A stretch of 64,000 nucleotides of DNA from Mycolicibacter engbaekii (GTDB lineage Bacteria > Actinomycetota > Actinomycetes > Mycobacteriales > Mycobacteriaceae), in the NCBI RefSeq assembly GCF_002101585.1, contig NZ_LQOT01000031.1:62001-126000 (forward strand), written 5' to 3'. Below, piece by piece: positions 55,401 through 64,000 of this stretch. Below the pieces are notes generated by a model. That model made no database searches. It was not told the origin of the DNA and saw nothing but the letters and a program-made list of their open reading frames with translations. Position numbers and translations under genes: made by a program. The first letter of the stretch is position 1. Each line of letters starts with the position of its first letter.

Positions 55401-56245
55401 TTGGTCAGCGAGATGGTCACCCCGGAGAAGTCCTCGGCGGTCAGCTTGCCGTCGCGGGCCCGTCGCACGATGTCTTCATAGGCGTCGACGAACTGCGCGA
55501 AGCGCAACGATTCGGCGCCCTTGATGGCGGCCACCACCAGGGAGCGCTTACCTCCGGCGCCCTGCAGGTCGATGGCCAGTCCCAGGTTGGTGTGGGCCGG
55601 GGTGACGGCATTGGGCTTTCCGTCGATCTCGGCGAAATGCCGATTCATGTTGGGGAACTTCTTGACCGCCTGCACGATCGCGTAACCGAGCAGATGGGTG
55701 AAGGAGATCTTGCCGCCGCGGTTCCGCTTGAGCTGGTTGTTGATGACGATGCGGTTGTCGATCATCAGCTTGGCCGGCACGGCGCGCACGCTGGTGGCCG
55801 TGGGCACCTCCAGGGAGGTGGACATGTTCTTGACCACGGCGGCTGCGGCTCCGCGCAGCACCTGACGTTCGTCGTCGGCGGCCGAGGGCGCCGCCTGCGA
55901 CGGCTTCGCCGCCTGCGCCGGTTTGGCAGCCGGCGCCGGAGGCTTGGGCGCCGGGGTGGCGGGCTTGGCGGCCGGTGTGGGAGCGGCTGGGGCGGGGGAG
56001 GCCGCTGCCGGAGCAGCCGGTGCCTGCGACGCCGGTGCGGGGGCAGCCGGCTGCGCCGGGGGAGCCTGCTGAGTCGCTGCCGGGGCGGGCGCGGCCGCCC
56101 CGTCGCCGCGGTTCCCGTCGTGCTTGTAGTCGGCGAGGAACTCGTGCCAGCTCGGATCCACCGAGGAGGGATCCTCGCGGAATTTGCGGTACATCTCCTC
56201 GACTAGCCACTCGTTCTGACCGAAGGGTGAACTGATACCGCTCAC
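52481..56245 (-). CDS. kgd: Kgd/SucA, multifunctional 2-oxoglutarate decarboxylase/dehydrogenase E1
   Basis: A 1254-residue ThDP enzyme (mycobacterial KGD). An N-terminal E1 segment [34 protein letters not shown] is followed by a long Ala/Pro/Lys linker (about 48-118), a succinyltransferase (E2-like) domain ([15 protein letters not shown] ... [14 protein letters not shown]), then the E1 domain with [35 protein letters not shown] and [15 protein letters not shown]. It produces succinic semialdehyde or 2-hydroxy-3-oxoadipate, and succinyl-CoA with Lpd/DlaT. GarA controls it in M. tuberculosis. The linker is richer in Ala-Pro than I recall for M. tuberculosis. Start is GTG 56245. Confidence 0.95.
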   Translation of the reverse strand: MSGISSPFGQNEWLVEEMYRKFREDPSSVDPSWHEFLADYKHDGNRGDGAAAPAPAATQQAPPAQPAAPAPASQAPAAPAAASPAPAAPTPAAKPATPAPKPPAPAAKPAQAAKPSQAAPSAADDERQVLRGAAAAVVKNMSTSLEVPTATSVRAVPAKLMIDNRIVINNQLKRNRGGKISFTHLLGYAIVQAVKKFPNMNRHFAEIDGKPNAVTPAHTNLGLAIDLQGAGGKRSLVVAAIKGAESLRFAQFVDAYEDIVRRARDGKLTAEDFSGVTISLTNPGTIGTVHSVPRLMAGQGAIIGVGAMEYPAEFQGASEQRIAELGVGKVITLTSTYDHRIIQGAESGDFLRTVHEMLLSDAFWDEIFFELSIPYEPVRWRSDNPDSVVDKNARVVELIAAYRNRGHLMADIDPLRLDNTRFRSHPDLDVQSHDLTLWDLDREFKVEGVPGGRIRKLREILSVLRDAYCRHVGVEYTHILEPEQQQWLQERIEVKHVKPTVAQQKYILSKLNAAEAFESFLQTKYVGQKRFSLEGAETVIPMMDAAIDQCAEHGLDEVVIGMPHRGRLNVLANIVGKPYSQIFTEFEGNLNPAEAHGSGDVKYHLGATGVYLQMFGDNEIQVSLTANPSHLEAVDPVLEGLVRARQDLLGRGASGTEEEPAFSVVPMMLHGDAAFAGQGVVAETLNMALLPGYRVGGTIHIIVNNQIGFTTAPDYSRSSEYCTDVAKMIGAPIFHVNGDDPEACDWVARLAVDFRQKFHKDVVIDMLCYRRRGHNEGDDPSMTNPYMYDVIGTKTSVRKSYTEDLIGRGDISLKEAEDALRDYHGQLERVFNEIRELEKHAALPSESVESEQQVPRGLNTAVDKAMLSRIGDAFVAIPEGFTVHPRVLPVLERRREMAYEGKVDWAFGELLALGSLVAEGKLIRLSGQDTRRGTFSQRHSVIIDQATGAEFSPLQLLATDADGNPTGGKFLVYDSPLSEFAAVGFEYGYTVGNPDALVLWEAQFGDFVNGAQSIIDEFISSGEAKWGQLSSVVLLLPHGHEGQGPDHTSGRIERFLQLWAEGSMTIAMPSTPSNYFHLLRRHALDGIRRPLIVFTPKSMLRNKAAVSDIKDFTDVKFRSVLEEPTYEDGEGDRNKVTRVLLTSGKLYYELAARKAKDGRDDIAIVRIEQLAPLPKRRLGQTLDRYPNVEQFFWVQEEPANQGAWPRFGLELPELLPDKLTGIKRISRRAMSAPSSGSSKVHAVEQQEIIDSAFG

Positions 56246-56379
56246 GACAGCTTCTCGCCTCGATTCCTGGTCGTCCGGCGAGGCACTTTGCGCCCGCGCC
56301 CACCTGCCTTATAAAGGCTAGCCCCTCCCGGTTATTCCGCCAGGATCGCGGCCGATTGTCCGTCGCCTATAGCGGTCGG

Positions 56380-57159
56380 TCAGGCGGAGTGGGCGTCGTC
56401 GTCGGGCAGGGCCGGAACCAGGTGCAAGGGCACCGGCCACCGCGGGGCGGGCTCGCCGAACGCCTTACGGGCGTGGCCGACGACCTTCTTGCCCATCAGG
56501 CGGTTGCCGATCGCCCCGATCACCGCACCCAAGCCGACCGGTAGCAGTTTGCCGAACGCCAAGGCCCCGCGGCGCAGGGTGAAGCGCTTGACGAAGTACC
56601 GCAGCATCCGGGAGTTCAGCTCCCGGACCGCCGGCAGCGGCAGGGCGGCGACACCGGCGGAACCTTCGGCGAGCCACGCGCCGCTGGTACGGCCCGTGCC
56701 GAGCAGCTCGCCCAGCGCGCCCTTACCCCGGTCGCCCACCAGCACCGCCAGCACCAGCGCCCGCCGTCGCTCGTGGTCGTCCACCGGAATGCCGTGCACC
56801 TGCGCCACCGACAGCACGAAGAACGCGGTGGCCTCCAGGAACACCGCGGTTTCGCCGGCCACCGCCGACAGGGCCATCAGAGTGCCGATAGCCGGTACCG
56901 CCGCGGTGGCGCCCACCGCGGCGCCGGTGGCCGTCGACGCGGCCAGGTAACGCTTCTCCAGCTTCGCGATGATCTGGGCCGGGCTGGCGTCGGGATCGGC
57001 TCGGCGCAGTCGCTCCAGGTAGGCGCGCACCGCCGGGCCCTGCACCCGTTCGCTGCCCTCGATGACCCGCGCCAACGCCCGGGCCGCCATGGTGGGCTTA
57101 CCCTCCCCGGAGGTCGGTGATGGAGCCTGCGCCGACTTCCGCCGTCGAAAGATGCCCAT
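56380..57159 (-). CDS. Rv1249c-like membrane-associated protein
   Basis: A 259-residue protein of unknown function. After a basic head (MGIFRRRKSAQAP) and a helical segment (ALARVIEGSERVQGPAVRAYLERLRRADPDASPAQIIAKLEKRYL), Ala/Gly-rich hydrophobic stretches occur near residues 73-95 (TGAAVGATAAVPAIGTLMALSAV), 105-122 and 200-222 (LLPVGLGAVIGAIGNRLMG). ATG 57159 is the start. The tail is Pro/His-rich. It lies 134 bases upstream of the kgd start on the same strand and is divergent from the MFS gene. No enzyme motif is visible. Confidence 0.78.
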   Translation of the reverse strand: MGIFRRRKSAQAPSPTSGEGKPTMAARALARVIEGSERVQGPAVRAYLERLRRADPDASPAQIIAKLEKRYLAASTATGAAVGATAAVPAIGTLMALSAVAGETAVFLEATAFFVLSVAQVHGIPVDDHERRRALVLAVLVGDRGKGALGELLGTGRTSGAWLAEGSAGVAALPLPAVRELNSRMLRYFVKRFTLRRGALAFGKLLPVGLGAVIGAIGNRLMGKKVVGHARKAFGEPAPRWPVPLHLVPALPDDDAHSA

Positions 57160-57355
57160 GGTTGCCTCCCGTTTGGTGCGGTGCCTTTCAGGCTAACGCG
57201 CCGGCGACACTCGGCCCGGCGAACGAAGCGGGCACCGCCAGACGGCACAGCGTCCCATCGGCGATCCGAGTTGTTCGTGACCTCATCTGTCCGTAGCGTC
57301 GGACGCGGTGGCTTGATGCCCCAACAGCACCGCGCAGCGATGAGAGGGGCGGCGC

Positions 57356-59239
57356 TTGAGCAGCACGATCAGCCGGTTTGGGCCCGGGGAGCACTCGGAA
57401 CGCGCCGATTCCGCGCGCTCGGGTGCGGTGCGCTCAGCCGAGCCGGTCAACCCGTGGAACGCGCTGTGGGCGATGCTGCTCGGCTTCTTCGTGATCCTGG
57501 TCGATTCCACCATTGTCGCGGTCGCCAACCCGAGCATCATGACGTCGCTGGGCGTGGGCTACGACACCGTGATCTGGGTTACCAGTGCCTACCTGCTGGG
57601 CTACGCGGTGCCGCTGCTGGTCGCCGGCCGCCTCGGCGACCAGTTCGGTCCGAAGAACCTGTACCTGATCGGTTTGGCGGTGTTCACCGCGGCGTCGCTG
57701 TGGTGCGGTCTGGCCGGGGGAATCGCGATGCTGATCGCCGCGCGCACGGTGCAGGGGATCGGAGCGGCGCTGCTCACCCCGCAGACCCTGTCGGTGATCA
57801 CCCGCACCTTCCCGCCGGATCGGCGCGGCGCGGCGATGAGTGTCTGGGGTGCCACCGCGGGGGTGGCGACGCTGATCGGCCCGCTGGCCGGCGGCGTGCT
57901 GGTGGACCGGCTCGGCTGGGAGTGGATCTTTTTCATCAACGTCCCGATCGGCGCAATCGGCCTGGTGCTGGCAATCGTGTTGATCCCGGATCTGCCGGTG
58001 CACCGCCACCGTTTCGACCTGCTGGGCGTCGCGCTGTCGGGAGCCGGGATGTTCCTGCTGGTGTTCGCCCTGCAAGAAGGCGAGTCGCGAGGCTGGGCGC
58101 CGTGGATCTGGGCTCAGTTGGTCGGCGGCCTGTGCTGCATGGCGGCCTTCGTCTACTGGCAGGCCGTCAACAAGGGCGAACCGCTGGTGCCGCTGCGCAT
58201 TTTCCGTGACCTCGATTTCGGGCTGGCCAACGTCGGGGTTGCCGTCATCGGCTTCGCCGCCACCGGGATGGTGCTGCCGGTGATGTTCTACGCGCAGGCG
58301 GTGTGCGGCATGACGCCGACGCGCTCAGCGCTGCTGACCGCACCGATGGCGATCACCTCGGGGCTGCTGGCGCCGGTGGTGGGACGCATCGTGGACAGGG
58401 CACACCCCCGGGCGGTGGTCGGTTTCGGTTTCTCGGTTCTGGCGATCGGGCTCACCTGGCTCTCGATCGAGATGACGCCGCAGACCCCCATCTGGCGGCT
58501 GGTGCTGCCCTTCACGGCGATCGGCGTCGGCATGGCGTTCATCTGGTCGCCGCTGGCGACCACCGCAACGCGCAACCTGCCGCCGCAACTGGCCGGTGCC
58601 GGTTCGGGGGTTTACAACGCGACCCGCCAGGTCGGCGCCGTGCTGGGCAGCGCCGGTATGGCCGCCTTCATGACCTCGCGCATCGCCGCGGACCTGCCCG
58701 CCATGCCCGGTGAGACACGCCCCGGGGATGCCGCCGGGGTCTTGCACCTACCGGAGTTCCTGCACGAGCCGTTCGCGCTGGCGATGTCGGAGGCCACGCT
58801 GTTGCCGGCGTTCGTCGCCCTGTTCGGTGTCCTCGCCGCGCTGTTCATGGTGGGTTACGTGATCGACCCGGCACGCCGCACCGCCGGGCGCGGGGCCTAC
58901 GCCGGGGACGCCGCACGCCGAGGCGAACCGCCGACCGAGCCGATCCCGGTCGTGGCCCCGCATCACGCTGTGCGGCCGTCGCCGGCCGATGACCCGCCGA
59001 CCGAGCCGCTGACGGTCGAGATCGTGCGGCCGGCGCTCGCCGAGCCCGCACCGGCACGGCGTAACGGTGTCAGCGTCGATGCGGAACCTCAGATTCGGCC
59101 CGGAAGCAACGGGGCACCGGTGCCCGACGTGCTGGCCAAATTCGGGATCACCGGCAACAACCCGTCGCGCCGCAACCGGCATTATCTGGAGGATCCCGGT
59201 GACACCGCGACCGTGGGACGGCACTCGCGGCGGTGGTGA
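57356..59239 (+). CDS. MFS drug/lipid exporter, DHA2 family (Rv1250-like)
   Basis: A 627-residue transporter of the 14-helix DHA2 group. The first helix has [18 protein letters not shown] (motif D1), the loop after helix 2 is [16 protein letters not shown] (motif A), and [35 protein letters not shown] is motif C, which marks drug antiporters. About 500 membrane-spanning residues are followed by an unusually long 115-residue cytosolic tail rich in Pro/Arg. TTG 57356 is the listed start; it follows GGGGCGGCG and no better start is seen. Substrate unknown. Confidence 0.88.
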   Translation: MSSTISRFGPGEHSERADSARSGAVRSAEPVNPWNALWAMLLGFFVILVDSTIVAVANPSIMTSLGVGYDTVIWVTSAYLLGYAVPLLVAGRLGDQFGPKNLYLIGLAVFTAASLWCGLAGGIAMLIAARTVQGIGAALLTPQTLSVITRTFPPDRRGAAMSVWGATAGVATLIGPLAGGVLVDRLGWEWIFFINVPIGAIGLVLAIVLIPDLPVHRHRFDLLGVALSGAGMFLLVFALQEGESRGWAPWIWAQLVGGLCCMAAFVYWQAVNKGEPLVPLRIFRDLDFGLANVGVAVIGFAATGMVLPVMFYAQAVCGMTPTRSALLTAPMAITSGLLAPVVGRIVDRAHPRAVVGFGFSVLAIGLTWLSIEMTPQTPIWRLVLPFTAIGVGMAFIWSPLATTATRNLPPQLAGAGSGVYNATRQVGAVLGSAGMAAFMTSRIAADLPAMPGETRPGDAAGVLHLPEFLHEPFALAMSEATLLPAFVALFGVLAALFMVGYVIDPARRTAGRGAYAGDAARRGEPPTEPIPVVAPHHAVRPSPADDPPTEPLTVEIVRPALAEPAPARRNGVSVDAEPQIRPGSNGAPVPDVLAKFGITGNNPSRRNRHYLEDPGDTATVGRHSRRW

Positions 59240-59249
59240 GGCAGCCCGG

Positions 59250-59813
59250 TCACCGGGTGGTGTTGCCGACGATCTCCACACCGGTGCCGTTCCAGTGGAA
59301 CTTCACCACCCCGGCGATGCCCGGTATGCCGCTGGCGTTGCGCAGGGCCACCGTGTCGGGGGTGCACTGCGCCAGGTCGATGCCGCTGAATCCATAGGTG
59401 TCCGGCACGGACTGGGCGAGGAATTCTCCGCGGTGAAACAGCACGGCGCGGGTGCCGGGACGCTCGGAGTTGGTGTTCGCCTTCACGATCACCGCCGATA
59501 TGTCGGCACAGGTGTTGTAGTTGCCGGCCAGCGGCTCCGGGCTCCACGGTTGCCCGCTGCGCGGGTCGTGCGGCAGTTCCGAGACGGCCTGCGCGATCGC
59601 CGGGGCGGCCAGGTCGACCGCGCACGGGTCGCTGGGCGGGCCGGGAGAGGCCGGGGGCTCTGCGACGGGCGCCTGCGGCGGCGCGGCGGCCGGGCTGGTG
59701 TTCTCGGGCGTCTTGGCGACGGTGGAGTCGCCCGAGCCGCAACCGGCCAGCAGGGTGGCGGCCAGCGCGGCAATCACGACGGACGTTCTGACGGCACCCG
59801 GCACACCGGGCAC
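59250..59813 (-). CDS. lprE: LprE, lipoprotein (Rv1252c-like)
   Basis: A 187-residue predicted lipoprotein. From GTG 59813 the signal peptide VPGVPGAVRTSVVIAALAATLLAGC gives Cys at 25 in a good lipobox (LAGC). The mature protein starts with a Pro-rich linker followed by a domain with three Cys (DPCAVDL, NTCADIS, AQCTPDT). The start matches the MPGV N-terminus recalled for M. tuberculosis LprE, and the 29 codons further upstream have no signal sequence. It converges on the MFS gene and is divergent from the helicase gene. Surface-located; function poorly known. Confidence 0.85.
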   Translation of the reverse strand: MPGVPGAVRTSVVIAALAATLLAGCGSGDSTVAKTPENTSPAAAPPQAPVAEPPASPGPPSDPCAVDLAAPAIAQAVSELPHDPRSGQPWSPEPLAGNYNTCADISAVIVKANTNSERPGTRAVLFHRGEFLAQSVPDTYGFSGIDLAQCTPDTVALRNASGIPGIAGVVKFHWNGTGVEIVGNTTR

Positions 59814-59936
59814 CGTACCGTCCGCCGGCCGACCGGCCGGGGAGGCGCGGCCGACCGGCGGGCGAAGGCGGGCTTCGGCGAGCCGGGTCGAGCGCGGCAC
59901 GGGCAGGGCTTCTTTGCCCGTAGACTGCTAAGCGCT

Positions 59937-61688
59937 ATGACCTCGCCTGATGCCCCCGCTGAGCCCCTCTCGGACCCGTCCGCCCCGTCCATCCCGGACT
60001 CCACCCCGACCTTCGCCGACCTGCAGATTCACCCCTCGGTGCTGCGGGCCGTCGCCGATGTCGGCTATGAGACGCCCTCGGCGATTCAGGCCGCGACCAT
60101 CCCCGCCCTGCTGGAGGGCTCCGACGTCGTCGGGCTGGCCCAGACCGGCACCGGCAAGACCGCCGCGTTCGCCATCCCGATCCTGTCGCGCATCGACACC
60201 TCCAGCAAAGCCACCCAGGCGCTGGTGCTCGCACCCACCCGCGAGTTGGCGTTGCAGGTGGCCGAGGCGTTCGGGCGTTACGGCGCGCACCTGCCGCGGA
60301 TCAACGTGCTGCCGATCTACGGCGGGGCCTCCTACACCGTGCAGCTCTCGGGGCTGAAGCGCGGCGCACAGGTGGTGGTGGGTACGCCGGGCCGGGTCAT
60401 CGACCACCTGGAACGTGGCAGCCTGGACCTGTCGCACCTGGACTACCTGGTGCTCGACGAGGCCGACGAGATGCTGCAGATGGGTTTCGCCGAAGACGTC
60501 GAACGCATCCTGGCCGACACGCCTGAGTACAAGCAGGTCGCCCTGTTCTCGGCGACCATGCCCGCGGCCATTCGCCGCATCACCAGCCGTTACCTGCACG
60601 ACCCGGTCGAAGTCACCGTCAAGGCGAAAACCACCACGGCGGAGAACATCTCGCAGCGTTACATCGAGGTCGCCGGTCCGCGCAAGATGGACGCCCTGAC
60701 CAGGGTGCTCGAAGTCGAGCCCTTCGAAGCGATGATCGTCTTCGTCCGTACCAAGCAGGCCACCGAGGAGGTCGCCGAAAAGCTGCGCGCCCGCGGCTTT
60801 TCCGCGGCGGCCATCAACGGAGATATCGCCCAGGCGCAGCGCGAGCGCACCATCACCGCGCTGAAGAACGGCAGCATCGACATCCTGGTCGCCACCGATG
60901 TCGCCGCCCGTGGCCTGGACGTCGACCGGATCTCCCACGTGGTCAACTACGATATTCCCAACGACCCCGAGGCCTATGTGCACCGGATCGGGCGCACCGG
61001 CCGGGCCGGGCGGTCGGGAACCGCGCTGCTGTTCGTCAGCCCCCGCGAACGCCATCTGCTGCGGCTCATCGAGAAGGTGACGCGCCAGAAGCTGGTCGAG
61101 TCCGAGCTGCCCAGCGTGGACGACGTCAACGCTCAGCGGGTCTCGAAATTCGCCGACGCGATCACCGGCCACCTCAGTGCCCCGGGCATCGAGTTGTTCC
61201 GCCGTCTGGTCGAGGACTACAGCCGCGAGCACAACGTCCCGATGGCCGACATCGCCGCCGCACTGGCGGTGCAGTCCCGGGACGGCGAGGCGTTCCTCAT
61301 GGTGGAACCGCCGCCGGACAAGCGACGCGAACGCGTCAAGCCGGACCGCGACGGCGGCCGGGATGACCGCAGAGGCGACCGCAAGGGCCCGCCGAAGGAC
61401 GGATTCGCCACCTACCGGATCTCGGTCGGCAAGCGGCACAAGGTCAACCCGGGTGCCATCGTCGGGGCGCTGGCCAATGAGGGCGGCCTGCACCGCAGCG
61501 ATTTCGGCAACATCAGCATCAAGGTGGACCACTCGCTGGTGGAGCTTCCGGCCAAGCTGTCCGGCAAGACGCTCAAGGCGTTGGAGCAGACCCGGATTCA
61601 GGGACAGCTGATCAACCTGAGTCGGGAACGGCCGTCCGGCAAGCCCAGTCGTCGTCCTGAAGGCGGGCACCGGAAACGCAACGAATGA
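59937..61688 (+). CDS. deaD: DEAD-box RNA helicase (DeaD/CsdA-type)
   Basis: A 583-residue RNA helicase. Q motif and Walker A GLAQTGTGKTAA (about residue 67), PTRELALQ, the DEAD box VLDEADEML, SATMP, then in domain 2 IVFVRTKQ, VATDVAARGLD and HRIGRTGRAGR. The C-terminal 150 residues carry a DbpA-type RNA-binding domain (YRISVGKRHKVNPGAIVGALANEGGLHRSDFGNISIKVDHSLVELP) after a charged linker, as in cold-shock/ribosome helicases. ATG 59937 has TAGACT at 59921-59926. The stop overlaps the acyltransferase start (ATGA). Confidence 0.94.
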   Translation: MTSPDAPAEPLSDPSAPSIPDSTPTFADLQIHPSVLRAVADVGYETPSAIQAATIPALLEGSDVVGLAQTGTGKTAAFAIPILSRIDTSSKATQALVLAPTRELALQVAEAFGRYGAHLPRINVLPIYGGASYTVQLSGLKRGAQVVVGTPGRVIDHLERGSLDLSHLDYLVLDEADEMLQMGFAEDVERILADTPEYKQVALFSATMPAAIRRITSRYLHDPVEVTVKAKTTTAENISQRYIEVAGPRKMDALTRVLEVEPFEAMIVFVRTKQATEEVAEKLRARGFSAAAINGDIAQAQRERTITALKNGSIDILVATDVAARGLDVDRISHVVNYDIPNDPEAYVHRIGRTGRAGRSGTALLFVSPRERHLLRLIEKVTRQKLVESELPSVDDVNAQRVSKFADAITGHLSAPGIELFRRLVEDYSREHNVPMADIAAALAVQSRDGEAFLMVEPPPDKRRERVKPDRDGGRDDRRGDRKGPPKDGFATYRISVGKRHKVNPGAIVGALANEGGLHRSDFGNISIKVDHSLVELPAKLSGKTLKALEQTRIQGQLINLSRERPSGKPSRRPEGGHRKRNE

Positions 61689-62824
61689 CCCTGCCGCGCG
61701 AGGAGGTCGCCCAGGGCGGGCTCGAGCAGATCGACCATGTCGATCGGGTCGCGTCGCTGACGGGTGTGCGTGCGGTGGCCGCGATTCTGGTGGTCGGAAC
61801 GCACGCGGCCTACACCACCGGCAAGTACACCCATGGCTACGCGGGGCTGCTGGGTTCGCGCATGGAGATCGGCGTGCCGATCTTCTTCGTGCTCTCCGGT
61901 TTTCTGCTGTTCCAGCCGTGGGTTCGGGCGACGGCGTTCGGGGCGCCCGAACCCTCGGTGCGGCGCTACGCCTGGCACCGGGTGCGGCGCATCATGCCCG
62001 CCTATGTGGTCACGGTGCTGCTGGCCTACGTGATCTACCACTTCCGCACGGCCGGCCCGAACCCCGGCCATTCCTGGATCGGGCTGCTGCGCAACCTGAC
62101 GCTGACCCAGATCTACACCGACAACTACATGTTCGGGTACCTGCATCAGGGCCTCACCCAGATGTGGAGCCTGGCGGTCGAGGTCGCCTTCTACGTGGTG
62201 TTGCCCCTGCTGGCCTACGTGACATTGGTCTGGCTGTGCCGTCGGCAGTGGCGGCCGGGGCTGTTGCTGGCGGGGCTGGCCGCCGCGGCTGCGATCACGC
62301 CGCTGTGGTTGACGCTGGTGCACGTGACCGACTTCCTTCCCGACGGCGCCCGGCTGTGGCTGCCGGGTTACCTGGCCTGGTTCGTGGCCGGGATGGTGCT
62401 GGCGGTGCTGCGGGCCATGGGCGTGCGGTGCTACGGATTCGTCGCGATTCCGTTGGCGCTCATCTGTTATTTCATCGCTTCCACCCCGATCGCCGGGGAG
62501 CCCACCACGTCACCGGCCAAGTTGTCCGAGGCCCTGGTCAAGGCGGGCTTCTACGCGGCAATCGCCGCGCTGATGGTGGCGCCGTTGGCGTTGGGCAACC
62601 GGGGCTGGTACGCGCGGCTGCTGGCGAGCCGGCCGATGGTGTGGCTGGGGGAGATCTCCTACGAGATCTTCCTGGTGCACCTGGTGCTGATGGAGGTGGT
62701 GATGGTGCAGGTGCTGCGCGCCCCGGTCTACACCGGCTCGATGGCGGCGCTGTTCGTGCTCACCATGGCGGTCACCGTCCCGGCGGCATGGCTGCTGCAC
62801 CGGTTTACCCGGGTGCGGAGTTGA
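61685..62824 (+). CDS. Acyltransferase-3 family membrane acyltransferase (Rv1254-like)
   Basis: A 379-residue integral membrane protein with about ten helices. The acyltransferase-3 hallmarks are GVRAVAAILVVGTHAAYTTGKY (active His), VPIFFVLSGFLLFQPWVRA, RRYAWHRVRRIMPAYVV, and the late SYEIFLVHLVLMEVV. Such enzymes O-acylate glycolipids or peptidoglycan from the cytosolic side. ATG 61685 overlaps the helicase stop by four bases. Its last 20 bases overlap the end of the convergent tetR-family gene. Substrate unknown. Confidence 0.9.
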   Translation: MTLPREEVAQGGLEQIDHVDRVASLTGVRAVAAILVVGTHAAYTTGKYTHGYAGLLGSRMEIGVPIFFVLSGFLLFQPWVRATAFGAPEPSVRRYAWHRVRRIMPAYVVTVLLAYVIYHFRTAGPNPGHSWIGLLRNLTLTQIYTDNYMFGYLHQGLTQMWSLAVEVAFYVVLPLLAYVTLVWLCRRQWRPGLLLAGLAAAAAITPLWLTLVHVTDFLPDGARLWLPGYLAWFVAGMVLAVLRAMGVRCYGFVAIPLALICYFIASTPIAGEPTTSPAKLSEALVKAGFYAAIAALMVAPLALGNRGWYARLLASRPMVWLGEISYEIFLVHLVLMEVVMVQVLRAPVYTGSMAALFVLTMAVTVPAAWLLHRFTRVRS

Positions 62825-63398
62825 GCCGGCCGGGCGACACCACGACCGGCACCACGAACTGCCTCAGCATCGCCCGTTCCTCCTCGGCGTCGCGGCCGGG
62901 AAAGCTCAGCAGCGAGGTCAGCACCCGCACCACCCAGCGGGCGCGCGCCGGCACCGTGTCGCTGTCCTGACCGTCCAGCCCGGACAGGAAGGACGTGACC
63001 ATCACGGTGATGACCTCGGACTGCGCAGCCATGGTGGCACCGATCGGCGGGCCGCTCTCGGCGAACCACGACGCCAGGGCCGGGTTGTTGCGCACCAGCG
63101 CCAGGGATTCGGTGATCCCGGCCACCAGCCGCTCCGCCGGATCCTCGACACCGGCCAGCCGCTGGGTCAACTGGTGATAGAGCGCATTGGCCCACCGGTG
63201 CGCATAGGCGGTGTGCAGCGCGTCGCGGCTCTCGAAGTACCGATACAGCGTGGCGCGCGAACATCCCGCGGCGCGGGCGATCTCATTCATGCCCACCGAA
63301 GCGGGATCCTGTTGCGCGAACAGCTTCTCGGCCGCGTCGAGAATCTTCTCGGCGGCCAGCTCACCGCGCTGATCGGACAGCCAGGACCGCCCAGCCAT
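62805..63398 (-). CDS. TetR-family regulator (Rv1255c-like)
   Basis: A 197-residue TetR regulator. The helix-turn-helix is AAEKILDAAEKLFAQQDPASVGMNEIARAAGCSRATLYRYFESRDAL, with GCSRATLYRYF the recognition helix. The C-terminal ligand domain is helical. ATG 63398 shares its A with the cytochrome P450 stop (TGATG); a GTG at 63401 is equally possible. It lies directly behind the P450 gene, so it probably controls it (cyp130 operon in M. tuberculosis). The ligand is unknown. Confidence 0.88.
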   Translation of the reverse strand: MAGRSWLSDQRGELAAEKILDAAEKLFAQQDPASVGMNEIARAAGCSRATLYRYFESRDALHTAYAHRWANALYHQLTQRLAGVEDPAERLVAGITESLALVRNNPALASWFAESGPPIGATMAAQSEVITVMVTSFLSGLDGQDSDTVPARARWVVRVLTSLLSFPGRDAEEERAMLRQFVVPVVVSPGRLNSAPG

Positions 63399-64000
63399 CA
63401 CGACCCGACGGTGAACGGTACCGAGATTGGACGCCGCACGTAACTGCCGCCGGCCCAGACGATCCCGGACTCGTCGACGGAGTAGTCGGGGCAGCGGGCC
63501 AGCAGTTCCTCCAGCGCCACCCGCGCCTGCATCCGTGCCGCCTGGTTGCCGATGCAGTGGTGGGCGCCGTAGCTGAAAGTCAGAATCTGGTGCGGTTTGC
63601 GCAACACGTTCAGCTCGCCGGCGTCGGGGCCGAACTGGCGTTCGTCACGGTTGCCCGAGCCGTAGAGCAGCAGCACCTTGCGGTCGGCGGGAATGGTGGT
63701 GTCGCCGACGGTCACGTCCCGGGTGGTGGTTCGGGCCAGCCCCTGCACCGGGGAGGTCAGCCGCAGCAACTCCTCGACGGCGTCGCGGACCAGCTCCGGC
63801 TTGTCGACGAGCAGCTGACGCTGATCGGGGTGCTGCTGCAGCAGTTGCACTGAGCCGCCGAGCATTCCGGTGGTGGTGTCGTTGCCGCCGGTGACCATGG
63901 TGAAGGTGAAGGCGAGCACCGAGAGCAGTCCCTGGATGTCGCCGTCGGCGCCCAGGCCCGCCGAAACCAGGTGCGAGACGGTGTCGTCCTGCGGGTCGGT
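63398..64000 (-). CDS. cyp130: Cytochrome P450, Cyp130-like (3' part)
   Basis: The frame is open from the window edge at 64000 to TGA 63400-63398, giving 200 C-terminal residues. The I-helix oxygen site reads VTGGNDTTTGML (about 35 residues from the edge), the K-helix ExxR is present as EELLRLTSPV, and the heme-binding loop is FSYGAHHCIGNQAARMQA with the Cys thiolate ligand. Gene position next to the TetR-family gene fits Rv1256c. The first half, including the substrate-recognition B-C region, lies beyond the window. Confidence 0.9.
   Translation of the reverse strand, partial: TDPQDDTVSHLVSAGLGADGDIQGLLSVLAFTFTMVTGGNDTTTGMLGGSVQLLQQHPDQRQLLVDKPELVRDAVEELLRLTSPVQGLARTTTRDVTVGDTTIPADRKVLLLYGSGNRDERQFGPDAGELNVLRKPHQILTFSYGAHHCIGNQAARMQARVALEELLARCPDYSVDESGIVWAGGSYVRRPISVPFTVGS

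Noticed and set aside
55848..56120. Ala-Pro repeats in kgd taken as a DNA repeat
   Set aside because: Codon use varies between units, so it is a low-complexity protein linker rather than a tandem DNA repeat.

Overview
This window is a chromosomal segment of a high-GC actinobacterium, a mycobacterium in the broad sense. The evidence is the gene content: mycothiol synthesis (mshB), F420 synthesis (fbiC), glucosyl-3-phosphoglycerate synthase (gpgS), the LpqY-SugABC trehalose importer, SigE/RseA/HtrA/TatB, the decarboxylase-type 2-oxoglutarate dehydrogenase E1 (kgd), and a Gly-Gly-X (PGRS) protein. From memory, gene order follows M. tuberculosis H37Rv Rv1166 to Rv1256c, but without most PE/PPE genes, ESX genes, toxin-antitoxin pairs and the pks3/pks4 cluster. 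I could not run an alignment, so all synteny statements are from recall. The species is not identified; the slim PE/PPE content suggests a clade outside the tuberculosis group.

Layout. 1-2.8 kb: end of an lpqW-like gene, an unknown secreted protein, mshB, a Trp-rich small ORF coupled to a membrane protein. 2.8-9.3 kb: fbiC converging on a padR-fadH pair, then dapC. 9.3-13.6 kb: secreted HNH nuclease, psuG, a Cys-containing HTH regulator divergent from fadD36, a small lipoprotein. 13.6-20.2 kb: dapD and dapE (divergent, with a 25-bp perfect inverted repeat between their promoters), an AAA-type ATPase divergent from a LOG-family enzyme, fadD6. 20.2-26 kb: folP2, gpgS, a DivIVA-like protein, tagA, a DUF3117 gene preceded by a cysteine-rich leaderless small ORF, glgM divergent from glgC. 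26-32 kb: PGRS/DUF2599 secreted protein, an efflux ABC operon under a TetR regulator, an O-methyltransferase. 32-38 kb: the envelope-stress locus sigE-rseA-htrA-tatB, mrp, a lytic transglycosylase. 38-48.3 kb: DUF1003, MgtE N-domain/CBS protein, a citrate-lyase-beta-like gene, small membrane proteins, lpqY-sugA-sugB-sugC plus a SUFU-domain gene, corA. 48.4-64 kb: mdh, malic enzyme, lpqZ, SDR, kgd, membrane protein, MFS exporter, lprE, DEAD-box helicase, acyltransferase, TetR, and the 3' part of a cytochrome P450 (cyp130-like).

How the parts fit. Several blocks form working units: dapC/dapD/dapE in lysine and meso-diaminopimelate synthesis; glgC/glgM/gpgS in alpha-glucan and methylglucose polysaccharide synthesis; LpqY-SugABC in recycling trehalose released from glycolipids; sigE/rseA/htrA/tatB in surface-stress response; mdh/malic enzyme/kgd around the TCA cycle.

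Two window-wide signals stand out. First, about fifteen starts carry a TANNNT-like -10 box 6-8 bases before ATG/GTG with no ribosome site, the signature of leaderless transcription. Second, four unlisted mini-ORFs overlap the start of the next gene: 35 codons before the Rv1171-like gene, 10 before dapC, 16 between folP2 and gpgS, and a 36-codon Cys-rich one before DUF3117. No gap longer than 300 bases lacks a gene. I saw no tRNA, rRNA, CRISPR array, insertion sequence or phage attachment site.
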